From: CAZYYO01 sp964650965
GTDB taxonomy: Bacteria > Bacillota > Clostridia > Lachnospirales > Lachnospiraceae
Length of the DNA: 33,224 bases
NCBI GenBank assembly: GCA_964650965.1
Contig: CAZYYO010000024.1
Coordinates: 1-33,224 of the forward strand
Direction of reading: 5' to 3'
The position numbers were made by a program, and so were the translations under genes. Under the pieces are notes generated by a model. The model did not search any database. It was not told where the DNA came from and saw only the letters and a list, made by a program, of their open reading frames with translations. The number at the start of each line of letters is the position of its first letter. Within the stretch, counting starts at the first letter, position 1. Below are positions 16,161 through 24,285 of the stretch, in pieces.

Positions 16161-16183
16161 CTACCATTCCTAGTTATATATTT

Positions 16184-17968
16184 CTATTCGCTGTAGGTAA
16201 CAGGATATTTATCTGCATATGGCTGATAAATCTTCAATGCCTTCTCATAATTCAGCTTCTTCAGCTTCTTACACCAGGTATCCCATGCAGCATCATCATT
16301 AATATCCGTATCACCGGTAATGAGGTTGTATGCTTCGGATTGAATCTGATCAAGACATTTGGTGAAGATTGGATTTACTGCATCAGAATCTTCCTGACTC
16401 ATGTTGCTGGTAACTGGCGTTCCCTGCATCTGTCCCTTGTTCTTGTACTTAATCCATGCCTGCATGCTCTTCTCATAGGTTGGTGCGTATCCTTCGTCAA
16501 TACTTGATACCAAGGTTAATCCTGGCAGCTTGGTAGCTCCACCAGCACCCTTTAATGATCCACTGTCATTCTTAACGGTAGATACCCACTCATATCTTCC
16601 ATCAGAGCCCTTCTTGTACATACCATCTTCTACATTGTTATTTGCATAGAAATCTGTTCCGCAGGTCTCAATCTGTTCTGCATCTAATCCGCAGGTTCTC
16701 ATAAGAGCACCCTCGTCAGAATAGAGATAATCGAACATACTGAGAATGGTTCCGATATCTTTTCCCTCTGCTGCAGAGGTAAATGCATAGCTGGTTCCAT
16801 TTAATCCGGTTCCTGTCATAATACAGTTAGGCTCTACATTCTTGCAGGCATCGGTTCCATAGATATCGTTCATTGGAAGGGCACATCCTGCCACATAGAT
16901 ACCGTCGGTATATTCATCACCGGAATCTAATCTTCCACCAAGCTCTGCCTGCATTCCACACCACATGCCAACCTTACCTTGACGTACGGTGGTGTCGTCA
17001 ATAGAATAGAACATATCTGCAGTTCTCTGGTTAAAGTCCTTATCTAACCAGCCCTTCTCATACCAGGTATTCATACACTGGAAATATGCTCTTGCCTGAT
17101 CTGTTACAGGTCCATATATTACGGTACTGCTTCCGTCATTAGCCAGAGAGAAGCTCATATTGCCACCGCCGAAGCTGGAGCAAAGATCTCCTGTCCAGGT
17201 ATATCCCGGATAATACATGCTGATGGCATAGGTATCATTAATACCCAGGTCAGCATATGCTTTCTCAAAAATATCAAACATCCATTCCCAATCACTAATA
17301 TAAACCGGATCTGTTCCGCCGCTTGGGAATACTACATCATCTTCCCAGCTGTCCGGATCATCTGCATCGGTATATCCACCAGTGAATTTTGCTCCTGTGG
17401 TAGGATTGGTTCCATATTTTACAATCCAGTCTCTTCTATACTGATATCCGCAATAGGTATATGGATAATCTTCGTTCACGCCCATAATGGTAAGATATTT
17501 CTCTTCCCCATCTACGTCAGTAACTGCATAGTTGTGAAGCTCTGGATGCTTCTCTAAAAATGCCAGGTAATTGGGCATGTTTTCCTTCACTTCTTCTGTA
17601 AGGTCCAGGAAGGTTCCCTGCTCATAATAATTCTTTGGTGTTTCTGACAGGATAGAGCAGTCCAGAATATCCGGATAATCTCCAGATCCCATCATGGTTG
17701 AGAAGGAATCTGCTGCTGTTCCTGATGCAGGAATCCAGAATTCAATATCAACATTCTTGTCTTCTGTTCCCCAGGTCTGGCTCTCTAAATACTGCACCAC
17801 TGGGTTGTCAGCATAATCAGTATAATAATTGGCATCTGCTCCTGAGTACATCCACATGGTATAGGATGTATCTGAGCTTGCCTTGGATCCACAGCCTGTA
17901 AACAGTCCGGCAACCATAGTGCCACACAGTGCAAGGCTTGCAATCTTAGCAAATACTTTGTTCTTCAT
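16184..17968 (-). CDS. Extracellular solute-binding lipoprotein, LplA/YtcQ type
   Basis: A 594-residue lipoprotein that would catch an oligosaccharide outside the cell and deliver it to the two permeases. The signal peptide MKNKVFAKIASLALCGTMVAG ends in lipobox LFTGC with Cys26. The large size (over 500 residues), YLESQTWGTEDKNVDIEFWIP near the N-terminus, and aromatic-rich loops (for example YTYCGYQYRRDW) fit the LplA/YtcQ group rather than monosaccharide binders. It is first in the operon, with AAAGGGGAAATAAT before the ATG and its own promoter and direct-repeat operator at 18022-18085. Confidence 0.94.
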   Translation of the reverse strand: MKNKVFAKIASLALCGTMVAGLFTGCGSKASSDTSYTMWMYSGADANYYTDYADNPVVQYLESQTWGTEDKNVDIEFWIPASGTAADSFSTMMGSGDYPDILDCSILSETPKNYYEQGTFLDLTEEVKENMPNYLAFLEKHPELHNYAVTDVDGEEKYLTIMGVNEDYPYTYCGYQYRRDWIVKYGTNPTTGAKFTGGYTDADDPDSWEDDVVFPSGGTDPVYISDWEWMFDIFEKAYADLGINDTYAISMYYPGYTWTGDLCSSFGGGNMSFSLANDGSSTVIYGPVTDQARAYFQCMNTWYEKGWLDKDFNQRTADMFYSIDDTTVRQGKVGMWCGMQAELGGRLDSGDEYTDGIYVAGCALPMNDIYGTDACKNVEPNCIMTGTGLNGTSYAFTSAAEGKDIGTILSMFDYLYSDEGALMRTCGLDAEQIETCGTDFYANNNVEDGMYKKGSDGRYEWVSTVKNDSGSLKGAGGATKLPGLTLVSSIDEGYAPTYEKSMQAWIKYKNKGQMQGTPVTSNMSQEDSDAVNPIFTKCLDQIQSEAYNLITGDTDINDDAAWDTWCKKLKKLNYEKALKIYQPYADKYPVTYSE

Positions 17969-18021
17969 ATTATTTCCCCTTTTCTATGAATTTGGTTAAT
18001 AAGTTCCTTTTGCTTAATTGT

Positions 18022-18050
18022 ATTATGCCAAAGATTTACTCCCCTGTCTT
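18022..18050 (-). promoter_or_regulatory. Promoter of the ABC importer operon
   Basis: Minus strand AAGACA (18045-18050), 17 bases, CATAAT (18022-18027). The -35 matches consensus at 4 of 6 and the -10 at 5 of 6. A weak -35 with a direct repeat right upstream is what an activator-dependent promoter looks like. Confidence 0.6.
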
Positions 18051-18054
18051 TTTC

Positions 18055-18085
18055 AAATCCGATTGACTTTATGGTAAATCCGATT
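18055..18085 (-). promoter_or_regulatory. Direct-repeat operator, two AATCGGATTT half-sites 21 bp apart
   Basis: AATCGGATTT occurs twice on the minus strand (18055-18064 and 18076-18085), start-to-start 21 bases, i.e. two helix turns. The near copy ends 4 bases before the -35 box. This is the spacing known for AraC-family activators; YesN (6893-7684) is the likely binder. The regulator assignment is inference. Confidence 0.6.
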
Positions 18086-18091
18086 TTACAT

Positions 18092-18718
18092 TTAACATCC
18101 GTTTCGTTTCTCTTCTGCCTGAATATCTTCTGGGGACATATACTTTCGAAAGATTTTCTCCAGGATTCGATTGGACAGGAGCATATAGCCTGCCGGTGCA
18201 ATAAGAATCAGGGGAACGAAGAGATACACGCCGGTAACAAAGATAACAAGCATCAGAACCTGAAGCAGGGCCAATGGCAAATGACGCAGGGTAATTAAGA
18301 TGGTATTCCTTAGGGACATCTTCACCGTATCTTCGAATCTTGCCATATAGGGGAATGCCACCAAAGCCAGCGCAAGGTCCAGGATGCCCATAATCAGGCA
18401 CAGAATCCACAGCCATCCCATGGCATCTCCTCCCCGCCACAGCTGATAGCACAGATATCCATTTCCTGCAAATATTGTGCCAAACACCAGCATAATCAGC
18501 CAGCTTAAGGTAAATACCTTAAAGTTACTCTTAAAGGCATGCCAGAATTCCTTACTGGCATATCCCCTGTCATTTCGCAGGTTCTTCTGTGTCACATAAT
18601 ATAATGAAGTTGTTGCTGCTCCTGCTGTTACAACAGGGAGGCACAGCACCACCCAATAGATGCTAACCAGCATACAATCTGCAATTTTATGTATTAACAA
18701 GCTTATTTTCTCACTCAT
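18092..18718 (-). CDS. yesL: YesL family membrane protein (DUF624)
   Basis: A 208-residue inner-membrane protein with about five hydrophobic segments. It has the family opening DCMLVSIYWVVLCLPVVTAGAATTSLYYVT and the conserved FWHAFKSNFKVFTL. YesL proteins are found almost only beside YesM/YesN and LplABC-type importers; their molecular job is not established. Its ATG overlaps the stop of the upstream gene by 4 bases (ATGA), so the two are translationally coupled. The SBP promoter lies in the 123 bases after its stop. Confidence 0.9.
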   Translation of the reverse strand: MSEKISLLIHKIADCMLVSIYWVVLCLPVVTAGAATTSLYYVTQKNLRNDRGYASKEFWHAFKSNFKVFTLSWLIMLVFGTIFAGNGYLCYQLWRGGDAMGWLWILCLIMGILDLALALVAFPYMARFEDTVKMSLRNTILITLRHLPLALLQVLMLVIFVTGVYLFVPLILIAPAGYMLLSNRILEKIFRKYMSPEDIQAEEKRNGC

Positions 18719-19239
18719 CCTATCACCACCTTATCTTGCTGACCTAATTTATTGTTTCTTTCCTTAATTGCTGTAAGCATTTTCTCAGAGGGCTCAAACC
18801 GAAGACAGATTTTCTGCTTCTTCCCATTGCAAAACAGCAGATAGCAGGTTTTATTCTTTGGTTTGGAGGAATAATCAATATAATGAAAGGATGTATCCTG
18901 GCGAAACCGTTCCATTGCAGGACTGTTCTCCGGCGACAGCAGATACATTTCATCTAGTTGGGTACTTAATATCAGCTTGCGGCGGTTCTTATTGGTAATC
19001 CGTGCTACCTGAAACTGCCCTGTTTCCGGAAAATATAAATAATCATAGTCCACCTTCATCCGAAAGAAGACAACGTACCAGATGGCAAGAATGATCACAA
19101 AAAACCACAGGAATACAATGCCCTTGCTTCCTGTTCCTATAAATAATGCAAGATTGCATACTGCCCATATAAATGTTACCCAGCCCATAATACGAATTCC
19201 TGTGGAGGGTTTTCCCTTTACAGTGCTTAATATCTCCAT
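18715..19239 (-). CDS. Small membrane protein of the yesL operon, unknown function
   Basis: A 174-residue protein with two adjacent membrane segments (about 15-35 and 40-60: IRIMGWVTFIWAVCNLALFIG and GIVFLWFFVIILAIWYVVFF), then a cytoplasmic, mostly beta region with DYDYLYFPETGQFQVARITNK and LEMYLLSPENS-like text. It resembles small proteins often placed before YesL in Lachnospiraceae (I recall DUF6106, not verified). The start at 19239 is chosen because AAGAAGGAG precedes it. A longer frame starts inside the promoter. It is the first gene of a two-gene unit with yesL and has a strong promoter plus operator upstream. Confidence 0.8.
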   Translation of the reverse strand: MEILSTVKGKPSTGIRIMGWVTFIWAVCNLALFIGTGSKGIVFLWFFVIILAIWYVVFFRMKVDYDYLYFPETGQFQVARITNKNRRKLILSTQLDEMYLLSPENSPAMERFRQDTSFHYIDYSSKPKNKTCYLLFCNGKKQKICLRFEPSEKMLTAIKERNNKLGQQDKVVIG

Positions 19240-19263
19240 GTTCTGCTCCTTCTTTTTTCTTCT

Positions 19264-19292
19264 ATCATATCCCAGCCAACAAGCATTTTCAA
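19264..19292 (-). promoter_or_regulatory. Promoter of the yesL operon
   Basis: Minus strand TTGAAA (19287-19292), 17 bases, TATGAT (19264-19269), about 25 bases before the ATG at 19239. Confidence 0.7.
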
Positions 19293-19296
19293 TTTT

Positions 19297-19327
19297 TATT
19301 CCGATTGGTTTTATCATAGATTCGATA
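19297..19327 (-). promoter_or_regulatory. Second direct-repeat operator, same geometry as at 18055-18085
   Basis: Minus-strand half-sites TATCGAATCT (19318-19327) and AATCGGAATA (19297-19306), each about 7 of 10 to AATCGGATTT. They are spaced 21 bases, and the near one ends 4 bases before the -35, exactly as at the importer promoter. The distal half-site is degenerate, so the identical geometry is the main support. Confidence 0.5.
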
Positions 19328-19366
19328 TTTCATTTCTTACTTTTTTATAAATTTCTTCGGTTACAC

Positions 19367-19396
19367 TTGACGAATCCAGGCGAAAACCCATATTAT
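19367..19396 (+). promoter_or_regulatory. Plus-strand promoter of the anchored protein gene
   Basis: TTGACG (19367-19372), 18 bases, TATTAT (19391-19396), about 38 bases before the ATG at 19435. It is back-to-back with the yesL promoter in a 195-base divergent region, with the operator between them. Confidence 0.55.
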
Positions 19397-19434
19397 GATA
19401 ACTATATATTATCGATTAAGAAAGCAGGGATATT

Positions 19435-20136
19435 ATGAGAATTGAAGAGGAACACACCCCCATTGAACCAATAGAGCGAACTCCCGAGATTGAGGAAGAA
19501 CAAAGTGTGAAGAAGACACTGGCTGGGGAAAAGAAAAAATTATCAAAAATGACCGGCAAAGAGAAAGCCGCCTATATTTACAGCTATTACAAATTCCACA
19601 TTCTTGTGATTCTTGCTGTGATTGTTTTTGCCGGCTCTACCATTTACCATCAGGCTACCAAGAAGGATGAAGTGCTGGCCATTGCAGTTGTAAATGATGC
19701 TCAGATAAATACAGAAGGTCTCATTGCCGATTATTCCGCCGAAGTAAATCTTACGGAAAAACAGGAGATTACCTTATATGATGAATTATCTCTGGAAGAC
19801 CTTACCGAATCTACTTCCAGTGCCGGCATGGGAGAGAATCCCTTCTATATTCGTCTTGCCGCCCATGAAGTTGACCTGGCAATATGTGATCAGGCCGGTA
19901 AGGATTATATTGAAGGTCTGGAGGCAGGAGCTGACCCGGTGGATTTTCTAACAGATACCAACTATTCTCTGTGGGCTGACCGTATTGACGGATGCGGAAT
20001 TAATATTACAGGAACTGCCGTTGCAGATTATCTGGGTACACATAATGACCCTGCTTATCTGTGTCTGACTAACCTGACTGGGCACGATGAAGAACTATTG
20101 TCCATGATTAACTTCCTGTTAAATAAGGGACTGTAG
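19435..20136 (+). CDS. Membrane-anchored extracellular protein of unknown function, divergent from yesL
   Basis: A 233-residue protein, the only plus-strand gene here. A charged, disordered cytoplasmic N-terminus (1-50, Glu/Lys rich) is followed by one membrane segment (about 57-75, FHILVILAVIVFAGSTIYH) and an outside domain of about 155 residues. The outside part opens with VLAIAVVNDAQINTEG, contains IRLAAHEVDLAICDQAGKDYIE, and ends LLSMINFLLNKGL. This recalls one lobe of a solute-binding protein: a target residue stretch predicting presence or absence of ligand. I know no named function. The position opposite yesL suggests a part in the same carbohydrate response. The ribosome binding site is weak (CAGGGATATT). 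Confidence 0.8.
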   Translation: MRIEEEHTPIEPIERTPEIEEEQSVKKTLAGEKKKLSKMTGKEKAAYIYSYYKFHILVILAVIVFAGSTIYHQATKKDEVLAIAVVNDAQINTEGLIADYSAEVNLTEKQEITLYDELSLEDLTESTSSAGMGENPFYIRLAAHEVDLAICDQAGKDYIEGLEAGADPVDFLTDTNYSLWADRIDGCGINITGTAVADYLGTHNDPAYLCLTNLTGHDEELLSMINFLLNKGL

Positions 20137-20151
20137 AACTACTGGCTCTGG

Positions 20152-20910
20152 TTAGAAATTCTGTAAAATGGTAATAATCAGGTTATGCTGATACAAGTAG
20201 GTAAGGAACCGGCTGTCCCCGATATACCCTATGAGAATCTGCCCGGTTTCACTGGTGGAAATCCATGCTATGACATACATAATAATCCATACCAGAAGAA
20301 ATCCCTGGATGGCACCTGCCGCCAGTCCGAAGAATCCATTAATGCCGCTAATCACAGGCAGATCTCCTACCAAATGGATAATGTAGCCTACCAACCGGGT
20401 AATAATTCCTGCAATAATCATGGCAATCAAAACGGCAATTCCCTTAATGATAAAATCTGACAGAGTTGTGGTGGCTGCCTCAATTGCTGTTCCCTCTGCA
20501 TTTGAAATTGCCTCGTTACAAGCCTTAGCAATTGCATCGGGTAGCTCTATCCCAAGCTGCTCTAGAATATCCTGCCCAGACGCATCCTTTATATCTGTAC
20601 TCTGAGCTTCTTCACTACTGTCTGTAGTATCTCCATCCGCTGTATCCTGAGAATCCAGTGAAGTATCCAGCTGTAAATTACTCTCCGGTATCTTCTCCAT
20701 AATAAAGGTCTGTGTTGTTTCCACCACCTTATCATAGACTCCGGTTCGATGTATTAGGTAATCCTCAATGTGTGGATTTGCCCAGATAACAAATATCAGA
20801 ATAAAAATCCAGGAAATAAATCCATAAACAATTCCCAGTAATCCCTTCCGCCATCCATTAATGGTGCAAAATACAAGAATCAATAATACAATGATAAGAA
20901 AAATATTCAT
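20152..20910 (-). CDS. CvpA-family membrane protein
   Basis: A 252-residue inner-membrane protein with the CvpA layout. A first segment with INGWRKGLLGIVYGFISWIFILIFVIW (18-44) is followed by a long acidic, Ser/Thr/Asp-rich outside loop (about 75-120), then three more segments ending AAGAIQGFLLVWIIMYVIAW. CvpA proteins are linked in enterobacteria to colicin V production and envelope integrity; the role in Clostridia is unclear. It follows the DUF5711-like gene by 11 bases and meets the plus-strand gene tail-to-tail with a 15-base gap. I see no clear terminator between them. Confidence 0.85.
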   Translation of the reverse strand: MNIFLIIVLLILVFCTINGWRKGLLGIVYGFISWIFILIFVIWANPHIEDYLIHRTGVYDKVVETTQTFIMEKIPESNLQLDTSLDSQDTADGDTTDSSEEAQSTDIKDASGQDILEQLGIELPDAIAKACNEAISNAEGTAIEAATTTLSDFIIKGIAVLIAMIIAGIITRLVGYIIHLVGDLPVISGINGFFGLAAGAIQGFLLVWIIMYVIAWISTSETGQILIGYIGDSRFLTYLYQHNLIITILQNF

Positions 20911-20921
20911 ACGCTGTCTCC

Positions 20922-22268
20922 TTAATTGATCCGTACCTTCTCAGTCAGACCATCTTCAATGAAAATATACCTTCTGGAACTGTCCCCTGGTATTATCTTA
21001 TATATGCTTGTTTCAAAGGTATATGCGAATTTTTTAATTCCAAACAATGTATATATATTGGTTTCGGCACCATTGGTCAGCATAATCTCATTGTTATCCA
21101 TCAATTCAATCTTATTGTAAGGAATCTCTATCAGCTTGGAAAATCTACGAAATCCATTCATGGTATATACGGTCATTTCATTTGCCGTGCTTCCATCCTC
21201 CTGCTGACTGGTGCAGATTACACCAAAATATTTATCATTGTGAAAAATACTTTTCATTTCTGTATCCAAAAAGATTTCCTTATCAACCTTGGGTTTCTCC
21301 GCAGAAGAATATATAATAATCTCATTATCACCAAAGGCAATGGCTTTATCATTTTCCACAAAATCTATCTCCGGCACAATGAGAGAGGAATAGGAATAGG
21401 TTGCTACAATATTATCTATCTCCTTCTTCCCTGCTGAGCCAAAATTATAAAAAGCAATATTGGTCTTCACATCTCCATCATTTAAATTAATCATTGACAC
21501 CATCAGCTTCTTGGCATCGCTGGATAACGCAATGGCAATCGGGTATCCACTGTTTTCTGTATGAAGCTCGCCGGAAGCTAACGTCTTACCATCTATATCA
21601 TATAGCTGAAGGTAGTTGATATCATTCTCCTGGGTTAATACTGCTACGGTTCCCTTGTCTGCCACATTTGCATCTACAATCGGAAGACTGGTATCCATAC
21701 TTCCCTGAATCCCTGTTGTGGTAAGCACGGACATCTGGGTTCCCCGCTTATCATAGATTAAGATATAATCCCCACACTGATCTAAGGTAGGATTGGTCAT
21801 CTCATAGGAATAATTCCAAATCAGGTTGCCATCATAATCGGTATAGAACACACCATCATTACTGTATTTCAGAAGATTTCCCTGGAAATCCAGATAGGTA
21901 CTGCTAGAAGCATCGGTTCGTTTGGCTGAGCTTCTCACGGAATAACCATCATAGCGTCCTAAGAGGTGAAGTAAGCTTCCTCCCACAACAATGCATAGCA
22001 CAATGAGAATGATTGCTATTTCCTTCTTACGTTTTCCCAGCTTCATGGTAGCCAACTGCTGCTGCACCTGCTTCATTCTTCGTTGATTGTAGGCAAGGGT
22101 TTCTTCTTCCTCCAAATCTCCCGGTGCTTCTAAAGTATCCTGGCCTTCCACAGAATCTCCCTGAGTATCCTGGGTATTCTGCTGTTCCGTGCTCTCTCGA
22201 ATTACATATGTGGTTTTATTTCCATCACTGCTGACAATGTCTGCAATTGTTTTTTTCTTCTTATCCAT
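20922..22268 (-). CDS. DUF5711-like membrane-anchored beta-propeller-type protein
   Basis: A 448-residue protein. The cytoplasmic N-terminus (1-80) is charged with KKKK and a Gln-rich patch (RRMKQVQQQLATMKLGKRKK). One membrane segment (about 84-103, IAIILIVLCIVVGGSLLHLL) leads to an outside domain of about 340 residues. That domain is made of repeated blades with YDGNLIWNYSYEM, YILIYDKRGTQMSVL, YLQLYDIDGKTLASG and YTLFGIKKF-type turns, which fits a seven- or eight-blade WD/PQQ-like propeller. I place it in DUF5711 from memory. No enzyme motif is seen. It shares an operon with the CvpA-type gene, so the pair may form an envelope complex. Confidence 0.8.
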   Translation of the reverse strand: MDKKKKTIADIVSSDGNKTTYVIRESTEQQNTQDTQGDSVEGQDTLEAPGDLEEEETLAYNQRRMKQVQQQLATMKLGKRKKEIAIILIVLCIVVGGSLLHLLGRYDGYSVRSSAKRTDASSSTYLDFQGNLLKYSNDGVFYTDYDGNLIWNYSYEMTNPTLDQCGDYILIYDKRGTQMSVLTTTGIQGSMDTSLPIVDANVADKGTVAVLTQENDINYLQLYDIDGKTLASGELHTENSGYPIAIALSSDAKKLMVSMINLNDGDVKTNIAFYNFGSAGKKEIDNIVATYSYSSLIVPEIDFVENDKAIAFGDNEIIIYSSAEKPKVDKEIFLDTEMKSIFHNDKYFGVICTSQQEDGSTANEMTVYTMNGFRRFSKLIEIPYNKIELMDNNEIMLTNGAETNIYTLFGIKKFAYTFETSIYKIIPGDSSRRYIFIEDGLTEKVRIN

Positions 22269-22307
22269 ATATCTTCCCGCTTTATTTCCTACTGCTTCAA
22301 TGAAAAT

Positions 22308-22329
22308 GGGGTGCCTTAATCGACACCCC
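22308..22329 (-). terminator. Intrinsic terminator of the AAA/glgB operon
   Basis: GGGGTG (22308-22313) pairs with CACCCC (22324-22329), followed on the minus strand by ATTTTCATT. It lies 32 bases after the glgB stop. Confidence 0.7.
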
Positions 22330-22361
22330 CTTATTTTTATATTGTCTGTCCTGTAAATCTT

Positions 22362-24263
22362 TTAATACACAAATACTGCCACACCATATGCCGGGAGTGG
22401 ATAGCTGATAGAATATGCTCTTCCATCACACTCTGCTTCCACAGGGGTATAGGTTATCTGACGTTTCTCTTCGGTACCACCAAAGCTCTTGTCTTCGCTG
22501 TTAAGAATCAGCTTATGCTTCCTGTTCTCTGCTACGCCCACCCGGTAATCCTCATGAGCAATGGGGGTGAAGTTACATACAAACAACAGGTTATTCTTTC
22601 CATCCTTTGACTTTCTTACAAAACTGAAGATGCTGCGATATCCATCATTTGCATTAATCCATTCAAAGCCTTCCCAGCTGCTGTCTAGCTGATACATGGC
22701 CGGATATTTTCTGTAAATATGAAGAAGCTGTCGATAGAAATCATGGACTGCCTTATGCTTTGGATTATCCAGCAAATACCAATCCAGTTCCCGCTTCTCG
22801 CTCCACTCCTGTCCCTGGGCAAAATCCTGTCCCATAAATAACAGCTTTTTGCCAGGATGCCCCATCATAAAGGCATAACCTACCTTCAGGTTGCGGTATT
22901 TATCCTCTTCCAATCCTGGCATTTTATTCAACATCGAGCATTTCAAATGTACCACTTCATCATGAGATAACACCAGGATATACTTCTCTGCCTCGTTATA
23001 GCTCATGGCAAAGGTCATTTTATTATGATTATCCTTTCGGAAATATGGATCCAGCTTCATATAATCCAGAAAATCATGCATCCATCCCATATTCCACTTA
23101 TAGGAGAAATTCAGTCCTCCATCTTCCACGGAGCCTGTTACCTTCGGCCATGCTGTGGATTCCTCAGCTATCATGGTAACGCCCTTATTTCTTCCTGTAA
23201 TCAGGGTATTAAGATGCTTGAAAAAGTCCACTGCCTCAAGATTCTCATTTCCACCGTACTGGTTAGCAACCCATTGGCCGTCATCCTTACCATAGTCCAG
23301 ATACAGCATGGATGCAACTGCATCCACACGAAGTCCGTCTACGTGGAATTCCTCAATCCAGTTTAGTGCACTTCCTATCAGGAAGTTTCGCACCTCATTC
23401 TTGCCGTAATCGAATATCTTCGTTCCCCAATCCGGGTGTTCGCCCTTTCTAGGATCTGCATATTCATACAGGCAGCTTCCATCAAAGGTAGCAAGACCAT
23501 GCTCATCCCTTGGGAAATGTGCTGGTACCCAATCTAAAATCACGCCAATCCCCTTCTTATGAAGGTAATTGATAAGATATCGAAAATCATCCGGTGTTCC
23601 GTAGCGGGATGTAGGGGCATAATACCCTGTAACCTGATAACCCCAGGAGCCATCATAGGGATATTCCGAAATTCCCATCAGCTCCACATGGGTGTATCCC
23701 ATATCCGTTACATAGCTGGCCAGCTCCTGGGCAAATTCCTGGTAGGAATAGAACCCATCCTCATCTTTCCCACTTTCATGGCGCTTCCATGAACCTGGAT
23801 GTACTTCATAAATAGATAAGGGCTGTTCATAATATGGGTCTGCCTGTGCTCTCTCCTTTATCCATTTCTCATCTGACCAGGTGTATGCAGGAACGTCCAC
23901 AATCACTGAGGCTGTTCCCGGACGAAGCTCAGCCATTGAAGCATAGGGATCTGCCTTATACAGCTTTTCGTCTTCTGGCGTATAAATGAGATATTTGTAC
24001 ATCTGACCATTCTTCGCCTCTGGTACAAACAGCTCATAAATTCCAATTCCTTTCGGTTCTAACCGCTGCATCTCATGACTGGTCTCATTCCAATCATTAA
24101 ATTCGCCAATGACAAATACCTGTGCTGCATTTGGTGCCCACACATCAAAATAGATGCCATGCTGTCCCTTCACATCCGCCGGATGTGCTCCCAGCTTTCT
24201 ATAAATATCGTAGTGCGTCCCCTGACCAAATAAATACATATCCAGCTCTGTTACATTCCCCAT
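22362..24263 (-). CDS. glgB: 1,4-alpha-glucan branching enzyme
   Basis: A 633-residue cytoplasmic GH13 enzyme that cuts alpha-1,4-glucan and rejoins the piece as an alpha-1,6 branch during glycogen synthesis. An N-terminal CBM48 domain (about 15-110, YFDVWAPNAAQVFVIGEFNDWN) precedes the barrel with GVILDWVPAHFP, GLRVDAVASMLYLDYG (nucleophile Asp314), MIAEESTAWP (acid/base Glu367) and LSHDEVVH (Asp435). A beta domain closes the protein. Length is normal. The start at 24263 (MGNVTELD) is chosen because AAAGAAGGA ends 5 bases before it. A TTG at 24296 would overlap the preceding gene. It is co-transcribed with the AAA protein 22 bases upstream; no other glycogen genes are in the window. Confidence 0.96.
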   Translation of the reverse strand: MGNVTELDMYLFGQGTHYDIYRKLGAHPADVKGQHGIYFDVWAPNAAQVFVIGEFNDWNETSHEMQRLEPKGIGIYELFVPEAKNGQMYKYLIYTPEDEKLYKADPYASMAELRPGTASVIVDVPAYTWSDEKWIKERAQADPYYEQPLSIYEVHPGSWKRHESGKDEDGFYSYQEFAQELASYVTDMGYTHVELMGISEYPYDGSWGYQVTGYYAPTSRYGTPDDFRYLINYLHKKGIGVILDWVPAHFPRDEHGLATFDGSCLYEYADPRKGEHPDWGTKIFDYGKNEVRNFLIGSALNWIEEFHVDGLRVDAVASMLYLDYGKDDGQWVANQYGGNENLEAVDFFKHLNTLITGRNKGVTMIAEESTAWPKVTGSVEDGGLNFSYKWNMGWMHDFLDYMKLDPYFRKDNHNKMTFAMSYNEAEKYILVLSHDEVVHLKCSMLNKMPGLEEDKYRNLKVGYAFMMGHPGKKLLFMGQDFAQGQEWSEKRELDWYLLDNPKHKAVHDFYRQLLHIYRKYPAMYQLDSSWEGFEWINANDGYRSIFSFVRKSKDGKNNLLFVCNFTPIAHEDYRVGVAENRKHKLILNSEDKSFGGTEEKRQITYTPVEAECDGRAYSISYPLPAYGVAVFVY

Positions 24264-24285
24264 ATAGATCCTTCTTTCCACAGAC

